A DNA stretch of 64,000 nucleotides, taken from Tyto alba (lineage: Eukaryota; Chordata; Aves; Strigiformes; Tytonidae). The translations under genes and the position numbers were made by a program. The stretch lies in contig NW_024881321.1 in assembly GCF_018691265.1 (NCBI RefSeq), positions 26,137,698-26,201,697 of the forward strand, read 5' to 3'. A model generated the notes under the pieces. That model was not told the DNA's origin. It did no database searches and saw nothing but the letters and a program-made list of their open reading frames with translations. How positions within the stretch are numbered: the stretch's first letter is position 1; the number at the start of each line of letters is the position of its first letter. Of the stretch, positions 1-12,500 are shown piece by piece.

Positions 1-246
1 ATGTGGCAATGCTTCTCACTGTCCTACTCTGTTATGTGTTGTTAGTGTCTGTAATAAATGTATGGGGTTTTTTTCCTTCCCCTAACAAGTCTGCCTTTTG
101 CTCATGATCGTAAAGGGGGATTTTTCCCCATCCCAGTCCTATATTGAACCCCAAGCCTGGCTCTCTGTCCCTTCTTATTGCTGGAAGAGAAGGGAGAGAA
201 AGCCACTGTATGGTGGTTGGCTGCCAACCAGGACCAAACCATGACA
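1..246 (+). mobile_element. LTR family A (A1 type), 3' part, cut by window start
   Basis: This is the terminal part of an endogenous-retrovirus LTR in sense orientation. It matches the reverse complement of the complete LTR at 19027-20095 along its length, for example the shared segment around 140-180. It ends in a CA dinucleotide within ACCATGACA, as the other family members do. A canonical AATAAA lies at 53-58. The 5' part is outside the window. The sequence just after position 246 continues as a different, related LTR (B), so this copy probably inserted into B. No internal retroviral sequence is attached on this side. Confidence 0.85.
53..58 (+). promoter_or_regulatory. Poly(A) signal AATAAA in LTR-A1
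   Basis: A perfect AATAAA follows the conserved GTGTCTGT segment of the LTR, about 190 bp before its 3' end. The A1 copy at 19027-20095 has the same hexamer in the same place (TTTATT on the plus strand, 19218-19223). Family B copies have ATTAAA here and both A2 copies have AACAAA. The role as LTR polyadenylation signal is inferred from position and motif. Confidence 0.55.
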
Positions 247-984
247 AGAGGATTGGGACATGTGAGAAAGAATTATGAGGAGAACACCTATACGAACACA
301 CAGGTCAATGGAAGAAAGGAGGAGGAAGGGAGGGTAGATGTGCCAAAGCAGAGCTACCCTGTATCCTGTGGTGAGATGCTAGGGCTGCCTCTGCCACCCA
401 TGGAGGTCCATAGTAGAGCAGATGACAACCTGCAGTCTGTGGAGGAGCCCAGACCAATGCAGGTGTCTACACTTAAAGGAAGCCAGGACTCTGAGAAACA
501 GACCCAGCTGTTGTAGTTTGTTGCTGGGAGGACTGCAACACACAGGGGTGATCTATGCTGGATCATCATAAGAATGGCCACATCCCATGGGAAAGACTCA
601 CTGTGGAGAGGGTTCATGGAGGACTGTCTATAGTGAGAGGGAAGCCATGTGGAGCCGGGGAGGAGTGTGCAGCATTCACCCCAGCTCCTGAGAAGGAAGG
701 AGTGGTGAGCTGACTGTAACCCTCATCCCCTGTCCCTTGTGCTGCTGGGGGACAAAGAGAGATCAGGAGCAGACCTGATCCTGGGAAGAAGAGGGGAGGG
801 AGGAGATGTTTTTTGGATATGGTGGTGCTTCTCACTGTCCCACCTTGTCTGTTAAGTGTTGGTTTTGTAAAGCATTTAAATTAAAGTGATGTTATTTTTC
901 TTCCCATAACAAGTCTGTCTTTTTGCCTGTGACCCATAATGGATGAGACACCCCTCTCTGTCCTTATCTCCTGAGCCTTTTACT
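247..984 (+). mobile_element. LTR family B fragment, truncated at both ends
   Basis: This fragment aligns in order with the complete B-type LTR at 55407-56444. Shared blocks include the CACACAGGTCAATGGAAG region near 297, the CCACCCATGGAGGTC segment near 396, ATTAAA near 881, and the terminal part with TGACCCATAATGGATGAG near 929. The 5' end is interrupted by LTR-A at 246. The 3' end stops inside the element near GAGCCTTTTACTT and passes directly into CR1 sequence, so the last ~100 bp of a normal B LTR are missing. It has no coding potential that I trust. Confidence 0.75.
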
Positions 985-1135
985 TCACACAGCACTCAAG
1001 GTGAGGCTGCACCGATGATGAATATGGTGGAATAATCATCCTTTTTGACCAGCTGGTTATGCTGTGTCTGATGCACCCCAGGATGTGGTTTGGCCTCTTG
1101 TCTCTTTCATTCTTTCACATCTAACCTATCCCAGC
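985..1135 (-). mobile_element. CR1 LINE, 3' portion of ORF2 region (fragment)
   Basis: Read on the minus strand, this segment follows the well-known avian CR1 sequence shortly after the reverse-transcriptase domain: a stretch like CATCCTGGGGTGCATCAGAC, then the 'accagcaggtc' and 'gtgaggctgcacc' blocks and 'GAGTGCTGTGT'. It abuts LTR-B on the left. On the right it joins CR1 ORF1 sequence directly, with the ORF2 endonuclease and reverse-transcriptase core missing between them. Either one CR1 suffered an internal deletion, or two fragments were brought together. Confidence 0.65.
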
Positions 1136-2140
1136 TCAGTACCCCTTCTTCCTCAAAGAGGATCCCACAGTCACAAAAAACAAAGCCCTTCCTGCAACAC
1201 TGGTCACATATCCAGGTGCTAACCAAGGTGGATTAGTCCATCTTTGCTTGAGCCTTTCCTGCTTCAACAGGAGTTTTAAGGAGAACACCACCTGGGTCCA
1301 CATCTTTTCACCCTAGAGCTCTGTAGGCATTCTTGATCTGCTCCAGGTTACCCCTGGCAATATGATCAGTGCCTGTGATAAGCAAGAGGCAACAGTCTAA
1401 CAGGCTTGACAAGCCTTGCAGAGTGACTGTAAGGGGCTTCACAGATCTTGGCCCTAACCAAAAAATCTCCCAGGACCTCAGATCTGGTTAGCAGGTTGGT
1501 GTCTCTATCCCCTCTGAAGGAGGGAGCCTTCATTAACTTCTGCTCACCTTTTATTTTTCATGCAAGCACAAGGTTTGGCAGCATTGGCTGGCTCTGAATC
1601 ATCCAATGACAGGTCTTGTTTGTCCTCATCAGTGGTCGGGGCATTCAACCTATTCTGTAGTTGATTTTCAGGTGGAGCAGGAACCTCTCTCTTGTTACCA
1701 GAAGTCACACACTTCCAGGTTTCTCCATCCTGACTGCTACCTTCCACTACATGTGGGGCCAAGGTCTCCAGCTGTCTGACTTTCCTTTCCTCCTATGTTT
1801 GCTTGCTTAATTTGTGTGGCTCAGGATCTTGCCTCTGCATGCTTTCTGCAAAGACCTTGTAAGTCTTCTCTTTATTTTTCTTCATGGTATGTGGCCTGCT
1901 AATCTCCTCTATGGAACCTTCTTTAGACATCTTTGCATCTCGAGTGGAGGTCTCATCAGAGAGGCCACAGCTGCTCCCCAGCCCCAGAAAGAACCCCCAG
2001 ACCCTCTGTACCATCCCAAATCAGGGAAGTGGGCACATGTCCCTAGAGGTCCAACTGGTCTGAGGCCCACACCATTCCCCAGACACTATCCTCAGTGGGT
2101 GCTGGAGCTACCTGAGGGTGAGCAGCAGTGGTTCAAAATC
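1136..2140 (-). pseudogene. CR1 LINE ORF1 remnant
   Basis: The minus strand contains the first-ORF region of a CR1 element, broken by stops and frameshifts. Recognisable parts, 5' to 3' on the minus strand: a basic segment (about 2014-1793); a segment reading DGETWKCVTSGNKRE with PAPPENQLQNR after it (about 1762-1544), which matches the CR1 ORF1 linker; a GSLLQRG motif near 1520, corresponding to the GDSLLRG block of the SGNH/GDSL-esterase-like domain of CR1 ORF1; and the later blocks ending in 'gaggaagaagggg-actgagctggg' near 1145. In intact CR1, ORF1 is an RNA-binding accessory protein of retrotransposition. Here only separated open pieces of about 72 codons remain, so it is dead. The family call is from memory of the CR1 consensus. 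Confidence 0.7.
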
Positions 2141-2174
2141 TGACAACAGACAAACCCACCAGGTACAGCCACCA

Positions 2175-2330
2175 TTATTATTCCATTACTGCTGATTTCC
2201 TTAAAGCCTTTGGTGAGGGAATTGGTCAAGAGCTTTTTGGGAACCATCATTATCTACATGCTCTTTGAAGAAACCTCTGTTGAGTTGGTAAGATGAGACT
2301 TCTATTTAAAAAAGCCAAACTTACTTATCT
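2175..2330 (-). mobile_element. Old CR1/L3-like reverse-transcriptase fragment
   Basis: On the minus strand this short piece reads as a decayed version of the ORF2 segment encoding AFDKVPHQRLL in amniote CR1/L3-type LINEs. The tract CCCTCACCAAAGGCTTTAAG (about 2216-2197) and the downstream 'agcagtaatggaataa' are the clearest matches. Upstream, 'ttcttcaaagagcatgtagataa' also fits that consensus, with about 25 bp deleted between them. It is more diverged than the neighbouring ORF1 remnant and may be a separate, older insertion. Confidence 0.5.
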
Positions 2331-3582
2331 CATGTAGATGGATTTTTATCCAGCTATCCACTTATTCTATTCTGTTTTATAGTCTCCATGGGCTGGAGAG
2401 AAATCAGGATTACAGGCTTCATGTTCTCAAATCATTGCAGAGGATTTTTTTAAACACTGGCATTACATTTCCACTTTCAGTCCTCAGGTACCAAGGCAGT
2501 TGTAGTAACAGATTACATGTGATTGCTGTTATTTCAACCATATTATCTTCTAATTCTTTTAGATGTCTTAGGTAAATACTATTTGATGCTGGCAGTTTAT
2601 ACTATGCCCTGAAAATATCTCTTTTTCTTCAAAGTCAACTCTGAAGTCCAGCTAATATATGAACGAATAATCCATCCTAGTATTTTTAACACATTTTCTT
2701 ATCTGATGTAAATATAAAATATTGCTACATACAGACAACATTTTCAGCTGTGTAGTTACATTTGCATTTTCAAAGCTCTCTAGAAATGGTCCTGGTTGTT
2801 AACATAGTTTCATGATTTAATGAATGTAACTTACAGAGCAATGAGATATTTCAACACTAATATGTGTACAATCTCTAGGACTTTGTAGAGATCACCCTTT
2901 ACCATTTACTATAGTAAAAATGCTTCAATTCAGGAATAGGCCTCAAAATGCACATAAAATGCTAGGAAATATGTGGATTTTGAGTAAAAGAAGTGAAATA
3001 AAAAGGGGTTGTTTTGCCTTTTTTTTTTTAAGAAGGTTTCTGACATTTAGCTAAAGCTTGTAATTAATTATTGATTTTTGAAGCAAAATTCTTCAGTAAT
3101 AAAAATGGTTTATAATATATCATCACTAACAATCTGTATTAAATGAACACATCATAAGCACATCAAATAATGAAAGGAACAGCTGATAACCTATCATAAA
3201 GAAGCATGTTTCAACTGAATTCTGGAGAAGCATGTTCTACCTCTATTTTTGCTGTCCAGGTAATACTTTCTGTCTAATATAGAGCAGTTGATTCTGGCAC
3301 AGACAGTAAAGTGTCTGTTGTTGACATTGTAAGGATTGTAAAGATGGAAGGGAAAATAAAATAATCAGAAAAGTGGCAGAAACCCCACTGACGAACAGTA
3401 CAAGTTGAACATTATACTCTGTAATTTGATTCTCTTCCTAATACTTGGGTGTTTGCTGTCATGGAAACATTTATAATAACCCAGTTTTAAATAACCAAAT
3501 AAGAACTACTAAAGAAGCACATCAAAACAATATTTGGATGCTTCTTGGAGAACTATGATCATGTGACTTTACAAAGTTTTAT

Positions 3583-3598
3583 AAACTTTATAAAGTTT
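3583..3598. repeat. 16-bp perfect palindrome
   Basis: AAACTTTATAAAGTTT equals its own reverse complement. It lies within a longer, imperfect run of AAAGTTT/AAACTTT units from about 3573. It is AT-only apart from the C/G pair, so it may be a chance product of base composition. Confidence 0.6.
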
Positions 3599-6500
3599 GA
3601 ATCAGATAAATTTGGGATAATTTTTAGTTTTCCAATGTCCTAATAATAGTCATGTTTTATTAACAAAGTTTTATCACTAGCTATACATAATGGAGGAGAA
3701 CTTAAAATGAGTCTTAATTTCCTCTCCTTTGTACTTGTATGGGAATCAAGATGCATAATATAAACATTCTATTTATGATGAGTAAATATCTTTCATCGTT
3801 TGTGCTATCTAATGCCTTTATGTATGAGTAAGATTTAAAGGGAAGAGGAATGGAAAAGAGAAGAGAATGACTAGGAGGAAATTGGTCAATATTTTATGTG
3901 CATGTAACAAGCAGTAATATAGTCTTCACCATTAAATAAATTCGCATTTGAAACAAGAAAATCATGGTTAGTTTTAACTCATTTAAACAGCAGATTCAGC
4001 AACGACTGCTGAGCAACTCCTCCCTTGAGTATGTTAATCAGTAAAAAACAAGAGTCATGCTTGTTCTAGCCTAATAAATATGTGTATGTTAATGTGTGGA
4101 GGATGATCTTGAGCTACAGAAGTACGAAGTACCTTCCCTCCCACACTGAATACTTACACCTGGTCATTGCAGTATTGTTAAGAGAAATGTATATTTAAAA
4201 CCATAAGGTGAAAAAAAAATGAGTCGGTATTTTCCAGTGATTGGAGGGGTTCTTCAATCATTTAACTTCTGGATTTAGGATACAAATAGGCAATGGAGTT
4301 TCATTTGAACAATGGTGCTGTGCTACTGATTTGTTCCAAATTAAAGTATTGTTTTCTTTTGTTTTGTGAAATAAAAGTCTTAACCAAAATCCAGCTAAGG
4401 CATTTGGGTTGAAACTTTCAAGTAGGAAAATAATGCTTTCTGGGAGCCTCAGGAAATATGTCTTATTCAAACGCAGGACTAAAGATGAACAAGTGGGATT
4501 CAAGACAAAAAAATATGTTCTTTGGTGTTGAAAGTATAGAACAGGAATCATGTATTATGGAGTTGTCTTCTTGACCATGTCATGGACTCTCAGTTTAATT
4601 TTTGTAAGATGATTTTAATACATATACAATAAGAAAGTAAATTAAATCAATGTGGCAACCTTAATTCTGTTTGACTTTGCAACTGTAACATTTAAATAAG
4701 GTTTCTAATGTATAATGTTATATACAATATCAGCTATAAGAGCATGTGAAATACCTGACTGCTAACTCTAGAGAAGAGCTAAGTAGTAAAAATGCTAATT
4801 TGTAAATGTGAAATATTTATTAAACTCTGCAATGGAGCCAGTCTTGAAAGAACTGATGAATTGGCAAGAGTGGTGCATTGAATTCTTTTAATGTTTTCCA
4901 AAGAGTCTGGAAATTTGCCAGGAAAAAAATCAAGTACTAATTCCTATATAAAAAATAGCCTAAAAAATGTCTTCGCTTATGTATATTGCAGCAGCAGGTT
5001 CACTGCACTGCAAATGTGTTAGAAAATAGAAGCTTCACTTGAAAGTATTGACATAAATTATATGGAGGCCCAGAACTGGCTGCCATTTTTCACTGGAGCA
5101 TTTTGAAATTAAAAATAACTGTTTCCAAAATGAACTTTTCGGGTTTGAGATTTTGTTTTTTGTCTTCTTGTTCTTATGTTAAAATACCACTTGATGTAGG
5201 ACAGTTCTTGTCTTATAGAAAGCTAAAGCCAGCCATTGGAGGTCATAGTAATGGAATAAAAAGACTCTCCAACTCAGTATATTTTGTACTGTAGAATGAA
5301 ATGGTGCACACTGATGGAGGTGCCCTTGGCAAGTGTGTATTGTGTGTGAGATACTAGACTATTGGAATTCAATCCTTGTTCTACCCACAAATTAATTTTA
5401 TTTTAAATTGGCCTCATCTCATTCATAAAAAGTTATTGTTTTAATGGGCTGAACCTATCCGTTACAAGTATAACATTTATTACAGAGTATTAAGTGGATT
5501 TAAAGTATAATTAACTTTAAGTGAATTTGATAATTAAGATAACTTTAAATTCAAATTATATTTTACAAATAGCATGATTTGCCACCATTGATTTCAGCAG
5601 TAGAAAATGTCCCTTTTTCAAGGTTTTTTATTTAGTTTTGGGCTAATACCACACTAGACTGCAGAACACTGTTTCGTCTCCTTGGTTAGTGAAATCATTG
5701 GAGTTGCATCAGAATTGAATACGATCCAAAAATTTTAATGGAGAAATGCTTACATGCTAATAAAGTCGTAGTATTGTAATAGTCATGTCAGAGACATCAT
5801 AATTGTCTATCAAGGAATGTTCAGCATTGCATGTTCATAAACACGAACTAGAGTGCAGTAAGCTGTAATAAAGCATGCTTGGTTAAAATACTCTCAGTAG
5901 AGACTTCAATCAATCAGCTCTTATCTCTCCTGAGAGTAAGTTCTTTTCCAAACAGCATGACTGTCTGTGTATACAAAATGTTTTCTGAAGTGGTGATTGT
6001 GAAATACAGGATGGTTGCTGTAATTGCCTCATTGTTCAACCTATGTCACAAAATTATGCTAATCATGCACCATAGGTGCTTCTGTGCATATCATGTGCAA
6101 AACACACTGGTGCTTCATTCTTTCCTTTGACGTATGACATGGAATGTATCTCTGTGCTAGAACTATTAGAGATGTTCAGGTAGGGGACTAGTAATGTATT
6201 GTCTAAAGACAGACTGATGAAACATTTTTTGTTTATGCAAAAGTCATTTCGAATAATGCAATAACACAGTGACTGGATGACACTGCTGAAATAACAGTAT
6301 GTTTACCTGGGTTTAGGGCCAGGATAATGATTTGGTGATGTTGTTTCATATCAATCTATCCCTCTGATTTTCTCAGAAAAGGAAAGTATATAGGTAATAG
6401 CTGATTGTGCTTTAGGAATTCCTAGTTGCCACAACAGTGTAGGCAATTATTATTGGCTGTTGTAAATCTGAAGACTTTTAGCTGCTCTAGTTGATGCTGG

Positions 6501-7692
6501 GCTGAGCTGCCTTCAGGTAGCCTCAGAATTTATGGCAACATAAACCTACCTTATACCCATTTATTTCCTCAGCCATGCCAAGTGGAATAAGTCACACTTG
6601 CTTTGCTGGTCCCCCCCAAATCATTTTCTACATCTTGACACAGTAGAAATCAAACTGTATGGGCTACAACAGAACAAAATGCAGTAAAGAAGTGAAGCAC
6701 TGATGTCTGTTGTCTCTCAGTTACTGAGGAGAATAGTCCAGGAAATTTGGTAGTGGCCTGGATTATCCATAATATCTTCCTGTGCACGTAGTTTGGAAGT
6801 TCTGGTCTTTTGTACTTAAGGTTTTGCTATGTTTTTTTGTGGAGCACTGGGAAAGACTAGATGCTCCTAGGGCACCTTCTGAATTTAATCCCTCCTGCAT
6901 TCTCACAGTTTCAGAGAACTAGTGACATTTTCTAAAGATAGACTCAGCTCAGCTATAAGTAAGCACAGCTGTATAACTGTGTGGCTGTGACTAGGACAGG
7001 TGATGTTTGAACACTAGAACAGTGAGTGCTTATGAACTATAGGGCCTTCACCCCCAACTTTTGCCAGTAAGGTTGTATTTGATGCCTTCCTGTCTTATAT
7101 TTCTAAGCAAAAGCAGATCAGAATTCTTCTCCTCTAAGTTCAACAGCTCATTTTGTGAAACAGAATCCTATTTTTTAAGTTGAGGGCTTCAGGTTAGATG
7201 TACACACTCTGGAACAATGTGTCTCTTGAACCTTTTATTTCTACTGGTCCATACAGATCCAACTAGGTGTAGAGAAGTTGTCTATGTTACTTAGCATTTA
7301 GACTACTGAAACTATTGAAATCCAATAGTAGTATTAGTAATTCTTCATGCAGAACAAATGTGTGTTAGGCAATGCTGATGAAGGAAATAAATCTTCTCAT
7401 GAGTTATTTCACTAATGTACTGATAGTCATCTCTCAACTGCAACTGACAGTTCTATCAACATTTCACCTCACTTTAATCACCAATCTATCAGCTACCACC
7501 TAAAAATTCGTTATGAGACAAAGAAGGGGTTTTTTCTTATCATTCCCACCCCCCATTAAATTCTTGCTTCTGGTATTTCAAATCTTGTTTCTGAGACTCT
7601 GCTCTGAGTCCAGTTTATTTGTTTCTAGTCTGCTATGATATTTTAACTTCTTAAATAAAGATAAATAAAAGTGCACACGCATCATTTCATAT

Positions 7693-7763
7693 GTGTGCAC
7701 TTTTCATAAACTTTGGGTTAGGTAACTATGGGTGTGCACCTTTCATAAACTTTGGGTTAAGTA
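7693..7763. repeat. Local direct duplication, 32-bp units
   Basis: Two copies of a 32-bp unit lie at 7693-7724 and 7732-7763. Both contain TTTCATAAACTTTGGGTTA after GTGTGCAC, and they differ at two positions. The offset is 39 bp. A further GTGCACACGCATC just upstream (about 7671) may be part of the same event. Confidence 0.8.
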
Positions 7764-10700
7764 TCAAACAAACTATAAAGTATAACTTTGTGTGGATTAA
7801 GTTACAGCAATTTCATTTTGTGAAGAAGAGTTGAATTGTACTTATTAATGAAGTATTAATAATTCAGTTGACCTTATTAAATTTCTTCTGAAAGATAGAA
7901 ATGCATTAAGATATATTGATACTTAAAAAGCTGGACTACTTTAAGCAAATATATAGAATCCCTGTTTAGGTCTTTCTATCACTCAGTAAATGTAGTTTCT
8001 GCAAGACTGTTTCATTTCTGTAACTGCCTTACTTTTATGTGCACTCTGTTTTTCTGTCCAATACAAAGAGAAAACCAAGGGCCTTTCTCCTATAATCAAG
8101 TTGTTAATGGATTTGTAGTTATAGTCAACAGTAATCAATAAAACAAATGTGTTTAAGTCTCTTTTTTGCCCTCTTATGCCTTGACTCCCTGCTATCTCTC
8201 ACTTCTACCTGAAATCAGTGATACATTTTCCATTGATTTACTATAACAGGGAAAAGATCTAGCCGCCTGTTAACAAAGTGTGGCATATTGAAAGCATGTG
8301 GGGTGAATTAATTTGTTGAAGAGACACTATCCAATAAACCTTTTTATTTTTCTGAAGATTTTTAAAAGAAAATTAATGTTATTGTCATAGTACTATGTCT
8401 GTATTACATTTAAAAATAAAATTATTTTTTCCATATTGCTGAATTAAGAAATAACTTTTTGGGAAAAAGTTGATCTTGCTGTTCATATCCAGAGTCTGAT
8501 TTGAGCTCTCTGAATTTAGTTAAGCTTTTCCTATTGGCTTGAATGGTTTCAGATCCATCAGATTTATGGAGTTTCTGGATCTTGTTAAGAATCTTGTAAA
8601 TACCAGGACTACATGAAGGAAGTGGGTGATACTTTCAAAATATCAGTCTTGATTTGCCTAAATTAAGACAGTCCTAGTTTAACACTCACTGCAAGCCACA
8701 GTGTATCTAATTGTCCTCAATCAGGTGAGCCTAAAATTGGAAGGCAATGACATGATTAAGCAGCAGCATCATTAAAAGTTGTCGTTGTTAAGCTTACAGA
8801 GAAACAACTGAGGTTAGGTTTGCATGCATATATCTTATCTACATATGTTTAAGGTGAAATAAGAAATACTATATTCATTGAAAATGAAAAGGCAATAATT
8901 ACTTGGGTAAAGTGGTTGCAACGTGCAGTGAATAAAATATTACATTAGTTAACATGAATATTGCAATGCTTAGTTGGGCTGATTTTTCACTTTTTCATTA
9001 AAGAGAACTGGCAAATTCATAGTGTACAATACTACAATTAATTTTCAATAATTTCTTTACATTATTAAAAAAAAAAAAAGAGGTTAAAGCAGTGCAGTAG
9101 TTTTACAAATTCTTTTACATTCTGTCTATTGAATGTGCACATTCCCTTTTTCAGTAAACATATTTTGTCACTCACTGTGCTGTCAATGAAGATTTGTTTG
9201 TCCTTGTAGCATAATGATCTTGACTGTTTACTTAATAGTAAGCAGACTTGCCTTGAGAATATATATTTGTTATTTCATGATCACTTCTTAGTCTCTGTCC
9301 AGAGTCAATACCTTACAGAAATTGTGCCTGAGTATGGATCATTTACTACATTTACAATTTTTATGGATCTGATTTTTCCTCCCATTATTGCTCTACCAAA
9401 ATTTCCCCCATGCGTCTGCAAAAAATTAAAAAAAAAAAAGGTGGGGGGAAGAAAATAGCGGGTTTGGGGTTTTTGTATGTGAAAAATAAAAAAATGTAAA
9501 TTCATTTTGAATGCCTGTCATTTTGTTTTGTATACAAAGTCAAAAGTTTGAGTTCTTTCAATCAAGTCCTAATGATAGTTTGAGCAAAACTTAAAGGTTT
9601 GAGTTCTTGTCTGATAATTTAATGATGACAGAGTACTGTAATATGACTACTGTGTTCATATGTATTATTTTCACTGCCTTTTTCTGTAGCTTATACAGAT
9701 TTGGAGAAACTGCTATATGGGCTTCCTATAATAATGTCAATATTTTTGAAACAGAAATTCTGTATCAAACTGTATAATTTTATTTTAAGTCTTTGTTATA
9801 CTTCATAATATTCAAAGGCTGAACTGACATTACAAAATCAGTTGTAAATCACCTTTTTACAATATTGACTATCAAATCAAATTGCCCAAGTAGCTCTGCA
9901 TGTAAAACTATGTGCAGGAAATTCAGAATACACTGATGCAGTCACTAGTATTTTAATTATCCCCTTTATAAATCTGACATAAAAGAAAATTATAAAGAGC
10001 CATCTAACTGTTTCTTAGAAATGTGATATTCTTAATAAACTTTGGTTCTCTACATTCTGACCTGGATTCCTGATGAACACAATACTGAAAATATCAGTCT
10101 TTCATATGTTATTTCAATCTTCACTTTAGTAAGGCTGCTAACTAATACAAAAAACCCACTGTCAATGCAACCATATAAAGTGGTAAACAACAGTACAAGC
10201 TTCACATACAAGTTATCTTCTTTTCTTTTTTGCCATTAATTGTTATGATAAATAGTTGAGTTGCTTTTTTTCACTTGTAAAATAAATATCTTGTGATAAA
10301 TTCTGCACACCTTGTTGTCTACATTCCCCTTTGTTCTAGCCAAACTCTAAGTTACATAGATGTTTCATTATAATCAGGAAGATTTCCATCTGCATGCACA
10401 ACCTTCATTCCCTGTTCCTGCTTCACCCAGTCCTGGGCAAGAAATTCCCCAAACCACTGCAGTATTAACTCTTTAGCAAACAAGTCATGTCTGGTCTCTA
10501 TAAAGCTGTCTTAAAGTTTTGTTTTTCTATCAGCAAATGGATAAAGTATAAATTTATCATGTTTATACTTTATTGCTTTATGAAAGCAAATAGGAAAAAG
10601 AGAAACAGATGCCGGTAACATCTTTCCCTCCTAAGAAAGAAAAAAATCTCCACATGACCATCATACAGGATTTCTTTTTCCCAAGTCTCAGTCAATAGCT

Positions 10701-11120
10701 AAACCACTTTCCTCCCTGAGATATCAGCATAGGAAATGTTAATGTTATATTGCTTTGTGTGAATAGATGATTCATAGATTTTAAGATGACAAAAAATTAT
10801 TTAGTATAAGCTTATTTTTATTATATCAAGTAAGGTTGAAATGAACGGTAGGTAGGTTAATAAATATCTTTAAAACCTGAGTGGTTTATTCTATAGAAAT
10901 CTTATTTTATGAGTAGTTTTCTTTATCTTGAATGGTGATTATACATATGAATATATGCACCCATATGAATACACGGACATAAACATGAGTGCATATCAGA
11001 ATGCACATATGTATAACTCTTGTCTGAGAAGGCACATATATATACATGCTGTGTTAAGTTGGCAGTGATTTCACTGCCATCTGTTAAGTATTTATAGACT
11101 ATATCAGATATCAATTTTTT

Positions 11121-11125
<5 letters not shown>

Positions 11126-11151
<26 letters not shown>
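11126..11151. repeat. T26 homopolymer
   Basis: An uninterrupted run of 26 T on the plus strand, in AT-rich unique DNA. No LINE 3' end or processed-gene copy is recognisable next to it, so it cannot be assigned as a reverse-strand poly(A) tail. Confidence 0.85.
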
Positions 11152-11152
<1 letters not shown>

Positions 11153-12338
11153 TGTGACTGATGTGAAGCTAACAGACCCATAGTTGCCTCGGTCAACCAA
11201 TTTCCTTTTTCAAATGTTGGCGAGAACATTAGCTTGTCCAGATTCTCCAGACCTTACACTGTAGTCTGAAATTTATTAAAGAATCAACATCAGTCATCCA
11301 GACTTCTCCTTAATCCATAATTTTAATGTTCTTCCCTGCAAGTTAGTCTGATTAGCTTGCAGATATATATTCTGACTTATCTACTACAGCCTTTCAGCTT
11401 CCACTATGGTGAAATGCAATGCCCATAATTTATCATTTAAAAATAAAATCTAAACTGGATTTAAAACATTTAACAGCTGTCATTTAACACAATTTTATTT
11501 AGTGATGGAATAGAAAGTATTTTCTTATCACTTATGGTGGAATATTTCACCTGGCTTTGTTCCAAACACAGAAATATTCTTGTACTGTTTTGACATACCG
11601 TATTATGACTGATGAGTTGGCCATCTGTGTCAACTTTATGTCATATATCAGTGCTAGAATATTTTTTGTTTGCTGTGTAGTATAGTAGTTGTTAGCCTTA
11701 ATATTTGCCTTAGAAGTTTCATGAATACATTTAGTTTCCTTTAGCAATTTCTTGTATTTCCCAGGTGTCAATGTATACATATGGCTGTCAGCTTCTCAAT
11801 TTTTCCATTGGTGATATATATTGTTGGTGGTTCCTTGTCATTAAGTCAAAACTGAATGCAGGTTCTGGAAAACTATTAATTGCATATTTCTCTGGTTATG
11901 TTTTCCCTACAGAAATCCCTGGAGAGTGAATATTTGTTCCTATCAATATTTTGATAACTCTTATCAGGCTTCCACAAAAGCAGAGTATTGGAATACATGG
12001 GTAAATTGAATGCCAAAGGAACATGCAGTGTAGTTGGACATAGGATCAGTGTTAAAAATTGTGTCTTTAAAGAGCACTGTAGCAATTCATCTCCCCCAGT
12101 CTACTAAGCTATCTTTATTCCACATTTCTGGACTTTCTTTTCAATTGTGAAACCCTGATTATTTTTATAGAAACAGGTAATGTAAAATCAAACAACATTA
12201 TTATTATTTATTACATTTAAAACTGTTATGGTTGTGGAAAGTATATGAAATCAATAGTCAACTATAAGCAAAAATTAGTCATGATCTCATAGGCAATGAT
12301 AATTTCTATTTCCGATACAGACAAATGTATATATAAGT

Positions 12339-12500
12339 TGTCCAGGGAGGTTGTGAAGTCTCCATCCTCAGAGATATTCAAAATCTGTCTGGACATGTTC
12401 CTGGGCAACCAGCTCTAGGTGGCCCTGCCTGAGCAGGGAGGTTAGGACCAGCTGACCGCCAGAGTTCCGTTCCAACCTCAAACATTCTGCGATTCTATGA
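12339..12500 (+). mobile_element. CR1 LINE 3' end, avian type, 5'-truncated
   Basis: This follows the avian CR1 3' end from 'ttgtccagggaggttgtg' through the 'agatattcaaaatctgtctgg' and 'gagcagggaggttaggaccagctg' blocks to 'aacattctgcgattctatga'. The terminal ATTCT-GAT-type octamer is the CR1 3' hallmark. Only about 160 bp are kept, as expected for heavily 5'-truncated CR1 insertions. It includes no coding capacity. The close match to the 3' end of the copy at 29225-29895 suggests the same or a sister subfamily. Confidence 0.9.

Larger units (their letters stand above)
2331..12338. other. Unique AT-rich DNA, no gene seen
   Basis: About 10 kb of low-GC sequence. Open frames on both strands stay under about 85 codons, have no recognisable domains and are not linked by convincing splice sites. 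Contents I can name are short A/T tracts (around 9068, 9430 and 11126), a 16-bp palindrome at 3583-3598, a local duplication at 7693-7763, and a low-complexity ATATG-rich stretch near 10940-11060. I recognise no further interspersed repeats, though very old ones could be hidden. Confidence 0.6.

Noticed and set aside
5340..5450. MIR-like phrase 'ttcaatccttgttctaccca…ggcctcatctcattcataaaa'
   Set aside because: The resemblance is too weak and broken by AT-rich sequence to support a call.
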